This document shows, one piece after another, positions 1 to 4,874 of a DNA stretch of 5,318 nt. Origin of the DNA: Deltaproteobacteria bacterium. GTDB lineage: Bacteria; Desulfobacterota; Desulfobacteria; Desulfobacterales; JAFDFH01. Positions within the stretch are counted from its first letter, which is position 1. Each line of letters begins with the position of its first letter. The position numbers and the translations under genes are program-made. The notes below the pieces were generated by a model, which saw nothing but the letters and a program-made list of their open reading frames with translations, had not been told where the DNA came from and did not search any database. The stretch is taken from the NCBI GenBank assembly GCA_019309945.1, contig JAFDFH010000201.1:1-5318 (forward strand), given 5' to 3'.

Positions 1-98
1 CCGACAACGCTGCTGCTCTCGACATTTAGGCTTACGGAATTGACAACACACCTGCCGTGATAGATCTTAACCAATTCCCGAAGAGACAATGTTGGCAT
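1..98 (-). CDS. lptB: LptB, LPS export ABC transporter ATP-binding protein (N-terminal fragment)
   Basis: Cytoplasmic ATPase that powers LPS extraction by the LptB2FG complex. Only the first 32 codons are in the window; the gene continues past the left edge. Read on the minus strand from the ATG at 98-96, it gives MPTLSLRELVKIYHGRCVV followed by NSVSLNVESSSVVG. This matches the usual LptB N-terminus (L-V-K-x-Y, G-R-x-V-V, V-S-L-x-V, then V-V-G leading into Walker A). Walker A itself lies outside. An in-frame TGA at 128-126 and no other start codon in between fix the ATG; the ribosome binding site is weak. Position downstream of lptA agrees with the common lptC-lptA-lptB order, but the gap to lptA is 349 bp rather than a few bases. 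The residues before V-V-G are S-S where ABC ATPases normally have G-E. Identity is fairly sure from motif and context, despite the short fragment. Confidence 0.82.
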   Translation of the reverse strand, partial: MPTLSLRELVKIYHGRCVVNSVSLNVESSSVV

Positions 99-132
99 TC
101 GCTGATTTCTGCTTTTTCTTAGGGCTCACTCA

Positions 133-267
133 AAAATAACTTTACATTTTAACCGCCGATGCCTCCCGCCTGGCGGCGTTGCGAAAACTCGGAATATGCC
201 AGATATTCCTGCGCTTTCGCGCCTTGCCGGCCGGGCGCCTCAACACCTAAAATTGCGAACTTATTTT
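133..267. repeat. Long imperfect palindrome (MITE/REP-like) between lptA and lptB
   Basis: Two 65-base arms face each other around base 200. The outer ends are exact (AAAATAA at 133-139 and TTATTTT at 261-267). The centre is GGAATAT (191-197), a 5-base loop, then ATATTCC (203-209), also exact. The middle of the arms is GC-rich and matches only with gaps and mismatches. No frame across it looks like a real protein. Symmetry on this scale suggests a non-autonomous mobile repeat or a large RNA hairpin in the lpt message. Its family and genomic copy number cannot be judged from one window. Confidence 0.55.
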
Positions 268-280
268 TTCGTAAACCCTT

Positions 281-449
281 AGTGCCTGAACGAAATCTGT
301 TAGTCTATCCAATTTTTGCATCAGACACAAGTTTTAATCCACGAAATATTTTATTTTGACAAAAGTTTAAACTGCATATTCCTTTTTTGTGCCTTCGTGT
401 CTGGTGGCTGAACTTTTACAAAAAAACGCATTGTTTTCGTTCGGGCACT
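281..449. repeat. Second inverted-repeat segment, ending at the lptA stop codon
   Basis: AGTGCCTGAACGAAA (281-295) is repeated in reverse complement as TTTCGTTCGGGCACT (435-449), 14 of 15 bases. A smaller inverted pair, CAGACAC (322-328) and GTGTCTG (397-403), sits roughly concentrically inside, and a perfect 10-bp palindrome AGTTTAAACT (364-373) lies near the middle. The right end covers the last bases of lptA including its TAG stop. The interior is AT-rich with no coding signal. With the palindrome at 133-267 it accounts for nearly all of the 99-447 gap. Symmetry is patchier than in the other elements. Confidence 0.35.
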
Positions 450-1017
450 ACTGAATCCCTTTTTCACCCGGATAGAGTATGGCTTCCACACGCTTTTGGT
501 TTCCGCCTTCAACGGTAATGCGTTCATTTGCTCTGTTCAGGGTTATTTTTTCACCGGTTACAGAGTTGCCTTTACTAGAGATTTTAGAATCCGGTCCCGT
601 TAAGACCAGAACCTTTGTGTCTAAAATATAGACCGCCTGTTCAGATACTGCAAGTATGTTTTTGAAGCGTATTTTTATATTGCCGTTGGCGATTATTTTT
701 TCAATCGAATTTTCCCCATCAAGGCCCCCCGTTTTATTCCCCGAAATCTGATGATAAAAGATTCTGACCCTGTCCGCTGTGATCACCGAGGTTCCTTGGG
801 TCACTCTGACATTTCCAATAAATTCAACATTTTTGGTCTCACTATCAGCGATAAGCCGGTCAGCGGTTATATGAATCTTGTTGTTTTGATTACTATTTGG
901 GGGAAGTGACGTATCAGCAGCAAAGGCCGTGACGGTCATAAACACAACCGCCCAAAGAAAAATTTTGGCCCCAATCGGCAGAGCCGTCGATAATATTTTA
1001 TTACGAGGCAATTTCAA
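448..1017 (-). CDS. lptA: LptA (OstA-like), periplasmic LPS transport bridge protein
   Basis: Periplasmic protein that polymerises into the bridge carrying LPS from LptC to LptD at the outer membrane. I prefer the TTG at 1017-1015 because AAAGGGGA (1029-1022) lies five bases before it. That gives 189 residues starting MKLPRNKILSTALPIG. A TTG at 1035 would add six residues and place that ribosome binding site inside the gene. Residues 2-7 are basic, about 15-33 hydrophobic, with a likely signal-peptidase site after A-F-A (about residue 33). The rest is the OstA/LptA beta-jellyroll pattern: K-I-H-I-T-A-D-R-L, then V-E-F-I-G-N-V-R-V-T-Q-G and V-I-T-A-D-R-V-R-I-F-Y. Length is normal for LptA (about 185). 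It follows lptC on the same strand, but a 175-bp palindrome and a terminator-like hairpin separate them. LptA rather than LptC is supported by the signal peptide and by a separate upstream lptC. Confidence 0.9.
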   Translation of the reverse strand: MKLPRNKILSTALPIGAKIFLWAVVFMTVTAFAADTSLPPNSNQNNKIHITADRLIADSETKNVEFIGNVRVTQGTSVITADRVRIFYHQISGNKTGGLDGENSIEKIIANGNIKIRFKNILAVSEQAVYILDTKVLVLTGPDSKISSKGNSVTGEKITLNRANERITVEGGNQKRVEAILYPGEKGIQ

Positions 1018-1021
1018 AACG

Positions 1022-1029
1022 TCCCCTTT
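1022..1029 (-). promoter_or_regulatory. Ribosome binding site deciding the lptA start
   Basis: AAAGGGGA on the minus strand, five bases upstream of the TTG at 1017-1015. It is the only good Shine-Dalgarno match near the 5' end of lptA and argues against the longer TTG start at 1035. It lies just downstream of the palindrome at 1052-1226, so folding of that palindrome would leave the site free. Confidence 0.55.
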
Positions 1030-1051
1030 GGCCAATCTCTACGTCATGCTC

Positions 1052-1226
1052 AAATTTTGATGGCGTCGTAAAAAGTCTCATCTACTGCGTTGTAGCTGTT
1101 TTTCAGGAACTCGACATACTATATGTATAGTCTCGTCCCTGAAAAACCACTACGCCTTGTATATGCGCCTTTTTACTTAGCCATCCGGCGCTTATTCAAA
1201 GACTTTTTACGAAACCGTCAAATTTT
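1052..1226. repeat. 175-bp palindromic repeat element between lptC and lptA
   Basis: The ends are inverted repeats: 1052-1078 and 1200-1226 match at 23 of 27 positions and share an exact 13-base block, CGTAAAAAGTCT with one further flanking match. A second inner pair (1092-1107 against 1138-1153, 14 of 16) carries TTTTTCAGG / CCTGAAAAA. The core around 1116-1128 is ATAC-TATAT-GTAT. The right arm has roughly 33 extra bases. The nested symmetry and sharp ends are typical of a MITE or a large REP/BIME-like hairpin with no gene of its own. Frames across it read as non-protein. It lies immediately upstream of the lptA ribosome binding site. Confidence 0.7.
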
Positions 1227-1267
1227 AGTCCTCGCAATATTCCATACGGCAAGTTTTGCCCGTTTTG

Positions 1268-1303
1268 AAAAAAAATTACCGGATGGCGCAGCGGGCCTAC
1301 CGG
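1268..1303 (-). terminator. Possible intrinsic terminator downstream of lptC
   Basis: On the minus strand the bases from 1303 to 1279 can form a hairpin: CCGG pairs with CCGG, then a 2x2 internal mismatch, then GGC pairs with GCC around a 7-base loop. TAA and a run of eight T (1275-1268) follow. The site is 41 bases past the lptC stop. The stem is short and interrupted, so termination may be partial. If it works, lptA and lptB need their own promoter or depend on read-through. Confidence 0.5.
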
Positions 1304-1343
1304 AATATATTGAGAAGTTACCAGAATATTTTACAACCGCTTC

Positions 1344-1922
1344 TTATAAAAAGGTATTTTCGTGGAAAGTTCCGTTGACATTTCCTTCAAACAAGGTCTT
1401 TTTCGTATTTAAATCAAAAGACATTGTGTCGGCCGTCAGATTTACTGCATCTCCTAAGATCTCCACCGGTACACTCGAAAAAAATACCCGCCGGCTATGA
1501 TTGTAATGCAAAGCTTCCGTTTTAAGTGTATAATTTTCCCTCTGTACGACAACATTACCTTCCATTTTGATATCATTTGAACTATACTTTAATAAACCAT
1601 GATCTGCTCTCAGGTGAACTTCACTTTCATTTTCCATAAAATAAATTACAGATATATCTTCCAGGATGACTTCCTTATCGGAACCCATCATCTGGGCCGA
1701 TTTGGCATCGAGGCTCCATTCCTTCTTACCTTCTCGTGTTGCGATATGATGTATCCGGCTGATGGATATATCCGCTTTATCCTGGATGGCCGCTATGAGG
1801 TTGTCACGGCTGCCCAGGATCTGCCGGTAACCGATAAAAACCGCCAGCACAGTCACGAATACGAGGAAAATAATTGAAAATAGAAACAATTTTATTTTCT
1901 TGGGATTAAAATTTTTCTTCAA
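1344..1922 (-). CDS. lptC: LptC, inner-membrane LPS transport protein
   Basis: Bitopic inner-membrane protein of the LptB2FGC complex that receives LPS from LptF/G and passes it to LptA. The 192 residues start with a basic stretch (MKKNFNPKKIK), then one hydrophobic membrane helix at about residues 10-31. A periplasmic domain of repeating short beta strands follows (S-L-D-A-K-S-A-Q, L-R-A-D-H-G-L-L-K-Y, M-E-G-N-V-V-V, L-T-A-D-T-M-S-F-D, F-E-G-N-V), the LptC/LptA jellyroll signature. Length equals the family norm (about 190). The start is a TTG at 1922-1920, preceded by GGGGG at 1931-1927. It overlaps the end of kdsC by 17 bases in another frame, implying translational coupling. The uncleaved helix anchor and the position after kdsC separate it from LptA. 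Confidence 0.92.
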   Translation of the reverse strand: MKKNFNPKKIKLFLFSIIFLVFVTVLAVFIGYRQILGSRDNLIAAIQDKADISISRIHHIATREGKKEWSLDAKSAQMMGSDKEVILEDISVIYFMENESEVHLRADHGLLKYSSNDIKMEGNVVVQRENYTLKTEALHYNHSRRVFFSSVPVEILGDAVNLTADTMSFDLNTKKTLFEGNVNGTFHENTFL

Positions 1923-2418
1923 TTTTCCCCCAGAGTCCCTGAGCCTTCAGTATCATTTCGCAAATTTCCCTTATCGCCCCGTTTCCGCCTTTTGCAGAAG
2001 TAACCATGTCGGCCTTCGCAAGGACGGTTTCGTGGGCGTCGGCCACCGCGATGGGGAGCCCTACAAGCCTCATAATGGGGAGATCTGGAAGATCGTCCCC
2101 CACAAAAGCAATTTCATTTGCCGAGATTTTTGTTTGATCCGAGACAAATTTCAATACCGCTGCCTTATCACGAACACCGTCGAATATATGGGTAATCCCG
2201 AGATTTTTACAGCGGTAATAAAGGGCATTTGATGTCCTGCCGGTTACGATACCCGCTTGAATGCCTGCGGCCATCAGCAGTTTTAAACCCAGGCCGTCTT
2301 TTACATTAAAAACCTTGGTTTCGGCACCCCTGTCATTGTAAATAATACTCCCATCGGTAAGGACACCGTCGACATCAATGAGGAGCATTTTTATACGTTT
2401 CAGTTTCTCGAAGATCAT
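1906..2418 (-). CDS. kdsC: KdsC, 3-deoxy-D-manno-octulosonate 8-phosphate phosphatase
   Basis: HAD-superfamily C0-type phosphatase that removes phosphate from Kdo-8-phosphate to give Kdo, in the cytoplasm. At 170 residues it has the normal length and the compact tetramer-forming form without a cap domain. All HAD motifs are present: D15-V-D17-G-V-L-T-D-G (nucleophile and acid/base aspartates), T59-G-R-T-S, K85 in the R-D-K-A-A segment, and G107-D-D-L-P-D112 binding Mg2+. K-G-G-N-G-A-I-R-E-I near the C-terminus is also typical of KdsC. The ATG at 2418-2416 is the only reasonable start; an upstream ATG in another frame runs into a stop at once, and no strong ribosome binding site is visible. 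It lies 104 bp after kdsA and overlaps lptC by 17 bases, so the Kdo and Lpt genes are probably expressed together. Confidence 0.95.
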   Translation of the reverse strand: MIFEKLKRIKMLLIDVDGVLTDGSIIYNDRGAETKVFNVKDGLGLKLLMAAGIQAGIVTGRTSNALYYRCKNLGITHIFDGVRDKAAVLKFVSDQTKISANEIAFVGDDLPDLPIMRLVGLPIAVADAHETVLAKADMVTSAKGGNGAIREICEMILKAQGLWGKIEEKF

Positions 2419-2430
2419 TTATTTAAACAT

Positions 2431-2455
2431 AAAAAAACCTGGTCCTCTGGGCCAG
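2431..2455 (-). terminator. Terminator-like hairpin between kdsA and kdsC
   Basis: On the minus strand CTGG (2455-2452) pairs with CCAG (2442-2439). After a one-base mismatch, CC pairs with GG around an AGA loop, and a G then seven T (2437-2431) follow. The structure ends just 12 bases before the kdsC ATG. The stem is only 4+2 pairs, so it may act as a partial terminator or attenuator lowering kdsC-lpt expression relative to kdsA. Confidence 0.42.
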
Positions 2456-2522
2456 AACCCAGTATTCCAACATTCCAAGTAACTTCTCAATTTTTTTCAA
2501 TTCCAATTGCGAGCGAAGCGAA
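2456..2522. other. Non-coding remainder of the kdsA-kdsC gap, with short repeats
   Basis: Read on the minus strand this stretch has GCTTCGCTCG just after the kdsA stop, the palindrome CAATT-CC-AATTG (about 2508-2519 plus strand), and two tandem TTGGAAT units (around 2465-2478). A very weak promoter-like pair, TTGAAA, 17 bases, TGGAAT, can be drawn but lacks a good -10. It looks like degenerate repeat DNA; I see no gene. Confidence 0.3.
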
Positions 2523-3347
2523 CTAACTTGTTCCTAATGCTTTTTTAATTGCTTTGAGTTGCTTTAATAATTCTTCAAGCGTATCCAGTGTTAATGAATT
2601 GGGGCCGTCACAAAGGGCTCTGTCAGGATCTTTGTGAACCTCCATGAATATTCCGTCGGCCCCTGCAGCAACTGCTGCTCGAGCAAGAATCGGTGCAAAT
2701 TCCCGCTGTCCTCCGGAACGCGTTCCTGCCCCTCCAGGCATCTGAACACTGTGCGTGGCATCAAATATCACCGGATAACCGGTCGCCTGCATGATTTTGA
2801 TTCCCCGAAAATCAACCACCAGGTTATTATATCCGAACATTGTCCCCCGTTCCGTAATTAGAATCTGTTTGTTTCCGGTGGAGGTTATCTTTTCGACAAC
2901 ATTCCTCATATCCCATGGGGCCAGAAACTGTCCTTTTTTGATATTTACAGGCTTTCCCGTTTTTGCTACCTCTAAAACAAAATCCGTTTGTCTGCATAAA
3001 AATGCGGGGATCTGGATAATGTCCAGAATTTGAGCTGCCGTATTAACTTCATTGATACTGTGAACATCGGAAAGTAAGACAACACCCAGTTCTGTTTTGA
3101 TCTGCGCCAGAATGTTAAGTCCGTCTTCGATCCCGGGTCCTCTGAAAGAAGTAATGGACGTACGATTGGCCTTGTCATAGGAAGCTTTGAAGATAAAAGG
3201 TATATCTAATTTTTGAGTCAGTTCTTTGAGAAAAGAAGCGATTTCAAAAGTCGTTTCATAATCTTCTATGACACAGGGACCTGAAACCAAGGCCAGAGGA
3301 TGCCCCTGCCCGATGAAAATTCCATCTGTTTTGACAATTATGCTCAT
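2523..3347 (-). CDS. kdsA: KdsA, Kdo-8-phosphate synthase (metal-dependent class)
   Basis: Condenses phosphoenolpyruvate with arabinose 5-phosphate to Kdo-8-phosphate in the cytoplasm, the committed step to Kdo. The 274 residues cover the whole (beta/alpha)8 enzyme: S-G-P-C25-V-I-E-D, F-K-A-S-Y-D-K-A-N-R-T-S (53-64), D-V-H-S (94-97), I-P-A-F-L-C-R-Q-T-D (113-122), N-I-K-K-G-Q-F-L-A-P (135-144), E-R-G-T-M-F-G-Y (166-173) and D-A-T-H199-S-V-Q. The candidate metal ligands C25, H199, E236 and D247 have exactly the spacing of C11, H185, E222 and D233 in the Aquifex aeolicus enzyme. Class I enzymes such as that of E. coli have Asn in place of the Cys. The C-D-G-P-N-S motif (246-251) also fits class II. 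The start is the ATG at 3347-3345; the ribosome binding site is poor. It is the first visible gene of the minus-strand cluster, with a candidate promoter at 3372-3400. Confidence 0.97.
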   Translation of the reverse strand: MSIIVKTDGIFIGQGHPLALVSGPCVIEDYETTFEIASFLKELTQKLDIPFIFKASYDKANRTSITSFRGPGIEDGLNILAQIKTELGVVLLSDVHSINEVNTAAQILDIIQIPAFLCRQTDFVLEVAKTGKPVNIKKGQFLAPWDMRNVVEKITSTGNKQILITERGTMFGYNNLVVDFRGIKIMQATGYPVIFDATHSVQMPGGAGTRSGGQREFAPILARAAVAAGADGIFMEVHKDPDRALCDGPNSLTLDTLEELLKQLKAIKKALGTS

Positions 3348-3371
3348 AAGCGTTGTAACCAGTCGTTTTTT

Positions 3372-3400
3372 CTTTTAGCGTGCACGCGGTTAAAAGTCAA
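3372..3400 (-). promoter_or_regulatory. Candidate sigma70 promoter for kdsA, with palindrome in its spacer
   Basis: Minus strand: TTGACT (3400-3395), a 17-base spacer, then TAAAAG (3377-3372), 25 bases before the kdsA ATG. Spacing is ideal; -35 matches consensus at 5 of 6 and -10 at 4 of 6. The spacer contains the perfect palindrome GCGTGCACGC (3378-3387), a possible operator. Confidence 0.42.
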
Positions 3401-3417
3401 GAAACGAAAAACAGGCC

Positions 3418-3446
3418 TTGATTACAGGTATCTTAACTGTTATTGT
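3418..3446 (+). promoter_or_regulatory. Candidate sigma70 promoter for the peptidase-HcyBio pair
   Basis: TTGATT (3418-3423), 17 bases, TATTGT (3441-3446), each box 4 of 6 to consensus with ideal spacing. It points at the gene starting at 3486 and would give a leader of about 30 bases including the ribosome binding site at 3465-3471. It sits back to back with the proposed kdsA promoter. Confidence 0.38.
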
Positions 3447-3464
3447 CCGTGTCAATCTTAAACT

Positions 3465-3471
3465 AGGGAGG
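3465..3471 (+). promoter_or_regulatory. Ribosome binding site of the M23 peptidase gene
   Basis: AGGGAGG is a near-perfect Shine-Dalgarno match, but 14 bases separate it from the TTG at 3486. No start codon lies closer in that frame, so TTG 3486 remains the best choice. The long spacing may lower initiation. Confidence 0.45.
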
Positions 3472-3485
3472 TTTACAGTAACCCA

Positions 3486-4868
3486 TTGAAAGTTAAAGAA
3501 AAAAAGATTAGATGGTGGCTGATTTGGCTCATGTGTGCCCTTGTTGCCCTGGCAATGGTCTGGACCCTAATCACACGACTGGAAGGCCAGAAGCCGTCCG
3601 TCGGGATAGATCTCACTTCCAGGTCTTTAGGGATGTCGCGGGAGATTACCGTTTCTATATCCGATACAAAGAGCGGAATACGACGAATATGGATCGGTCT
3701 TTTAAAAGACGGAAAGGAAACAATTTTATATGAAAGGGACTTTCCATCCGGAGGTATTTTAGGAGGTGGGGAAGTTCATGAGACGACGATTAATATCCTG
3801 ATTGAACCCAAGAAGCTTGGAATAACGGACGGAAAAGCGATTTTGCGTATTGCCGTATCCGATTTATCCTGGCGTCGATGGTGGCACGGTAACCGAACAT
3901 ATCTCGAGGAGAATGTTGTGATCGATACACGTTCTCCTCAAATCGATATTCTGAGCAAGGCGCATAACATCGCCCAGGGCGGTGCAGGCCTTATTATTTA
4001 TCGGACATCGGAATCCTGTCCGGAAAGCGGTGTTCTCGTTGGGGAAAATTTTTTTCCAGGACATCCTGGATTTTTTCAGGATACCAACGTCTTCATGGCA
4101 TTTTTCGCATTGGGTTACTCCCAGGGAAAGGGAACCGAGATATTTATTCAGGCGACCGATCAAGCAGGTAACAGCGCACGGGCAGGGTTTCCATATCACA
4201 TCAAGCGGAAAGTTTTTAAAAAGGACGTTCTCACTATTACCGACCGGTTTTTAAACTGGAAGATTCCGGAATTTAATACAGATATTCGCCAGGATGCCAA
4301 AACATCCAGAGTGGAGCAATTCCTCAAGATTAATCGTGAATTACGCATGCTTAATTATCAAAAGATCGGTGAAATTGGAGAAGTAAGCGTTAACACCAAA
4401 TACTGGGAAGGGTCGTTTTTACGGCTTCCGAACGCCGCTAGAACGGCGGGCTTTGCTGACCATCGTGCCTATAAATATAAGGGACGTATCATCGATCGCC
4501 AGATCCACTTGGGTGTGGATCTGGCATCAGTTGAACGTGCAGCGGTCCCTGCATCTAACGGCGGAAAAGTTGTTTTTGCCGATCAGCTGGGCATTTACGG
4601 TAAAACCGTCTTCATTGACCACGGGTTTGGACTTTTCAGCATGTATTCGCATTTAAGCAATCTTGATGTCAAAAAAGAGCAGATTATATCCAAAGGTGAT
4701 CAGATCGGACACACAGGGAGGACAGGACTTGCAGGTGGTGATCATCTGCACTTTGCTATGCTCATTCATCATACCTTTGTCAACCCGATTGAATGGTGGG
4801 ACCCTGCATGGATAGAGCATAATATTTCAGGTAAAATGGTCGCCGTAAAAACCGGTTTAGGAGAATAA
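3486..4868 (+). CDS. Membrane-anchored M23 (LytM-type) metallopeptidase with Ig-like N-terminal region
   Basis: Predicted peptidoglycan endopeptidase facing the periplasm. Of 460 residues, about 10-29 form one membrane helix after a basic start (MKVKEKKIR), probably an uncleaved anchor. Residues about 35-235 look like two beta-sandwich, Ig-like modules: D-T-K-S-G-I-R-R-I-W-I-G near the first start, V-V-I-D-T-R-S-P-Q-I-D-I at about 143 between them, and A-T-D-Q-A-G-N-S-A at 223 near the end of the second. A charged linker leads to the LytM domain at about 333-435. This has H341-L-G-V-D345, M-Y-S-H389-L-S and H420-L-H422-F, so zinc ligands H341, D345, H422 and catalytic H389, H420 are all present and the enzyme should be active. 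The start is TTG at 3486; an in-frame ATG inside the helix would destroy the anchor. It runs away from kdsA and is followed after 6 bases by the homocysteine gene. The exact bond cut cannot be told. Confidence 0.85.
   Translation: MKVKEKKIRWWLIWLMCALVALAMVWTLITRLEGQKPSVGIDLTSRSLGMSREITVSISDTKSGIRRIWIGLLKDGKETILYERDFPSGGILGGGEVHETTINILIEPKKLGITDGKAILRIAVSDLSWRRWWHGNRTYLEENVVIDTRSPQIDILSKAHNIAQGGAGLIIYRTSESCPESGVLVGENFFPGHPGFFQDTNVFMAFFALGYSQGKGTEIFIQATDQAGNSARAGFPYHIKRKVFKKDVLTITDRFLNWKIPEFNTDIRQDAKTSRVEQFLKINRELRMLNYQKIGEIGEVSVNTKYWEGSFLRLPNAARTAGFADHRAYKYKGRIIDRQIHLGVDLASVERAAVPASNGGKVVFADQLGIYGKTVFIDHGFGLFSMYSHLSNLDVKKEQIISKGDQIGHTGRTGLAGGDHLHFAMLIHHTFVNPIEWWDPAWIEHNISGKMVAVKTGLGE
4859..4864 (+). 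promoter_or_regulatory. Ribosome binding site of the HcyBio gene, inside the peptidase gene
   Basis: AGGAGA lies in the last codons of the peptidase gene, 10 bases before the ATG at 4875. The overlap implies that both proteins come from one message and may be translationally coupled. Confidence 0.55.
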
Positions 4869-4874
4869 TCAAAA

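Noticed and set aside
159..359. Plus-strand frame of 66 residues in the lptA-lptB gap
   Set aside because: It runs across the 133-267 palindrome, has no ribosome binding site, and its Arg/Cys/Pro-rich composition looks like translated repeat DNA.
356..384. Exact TTGACA on the plus strand in the lptA-lptB gap, as a promoter
   Set aside because: No acceptable -10 at 16-18 bases (TTCCTT at 17), and it would transcribe antisense into lptA with no gene to serve.
421..447. Intrinsic terminator just after lptA on the minus strand (AACG/CGTT followed by T residues)
   Set aside because: The stem is only four pairs with a nine-base loop; too weak to call.
133..1226. CRISPR array or tandem repeat array
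   Set aside because: The repeats are inverted, differ from each other and are not regularly spaced; no direct repeat-spacer pattern is present.
1243..1263. Small hairpin GGCAA/TTGCC (1248-1260) as a separate regulatory element
   Set aside because: Only five pairs with a three-base loop, no T-tract and no start codon nearby; not distinguishable from chance.
1123..1500. Plus-strand frame of 125 residues across the lptC-lptA gap
   Set aside because: It starts inside the core of the 1052-1226 palindrome, continues antisense into lptC, and shows no recognisable protein features.
1599..2232. Plus-strand frames antisense to lptC and kdsC
   Set aside because: The minus-strand genes there carry clear family motifs; the plus-strand frames are their antisense shadows without ribosome binding sites.
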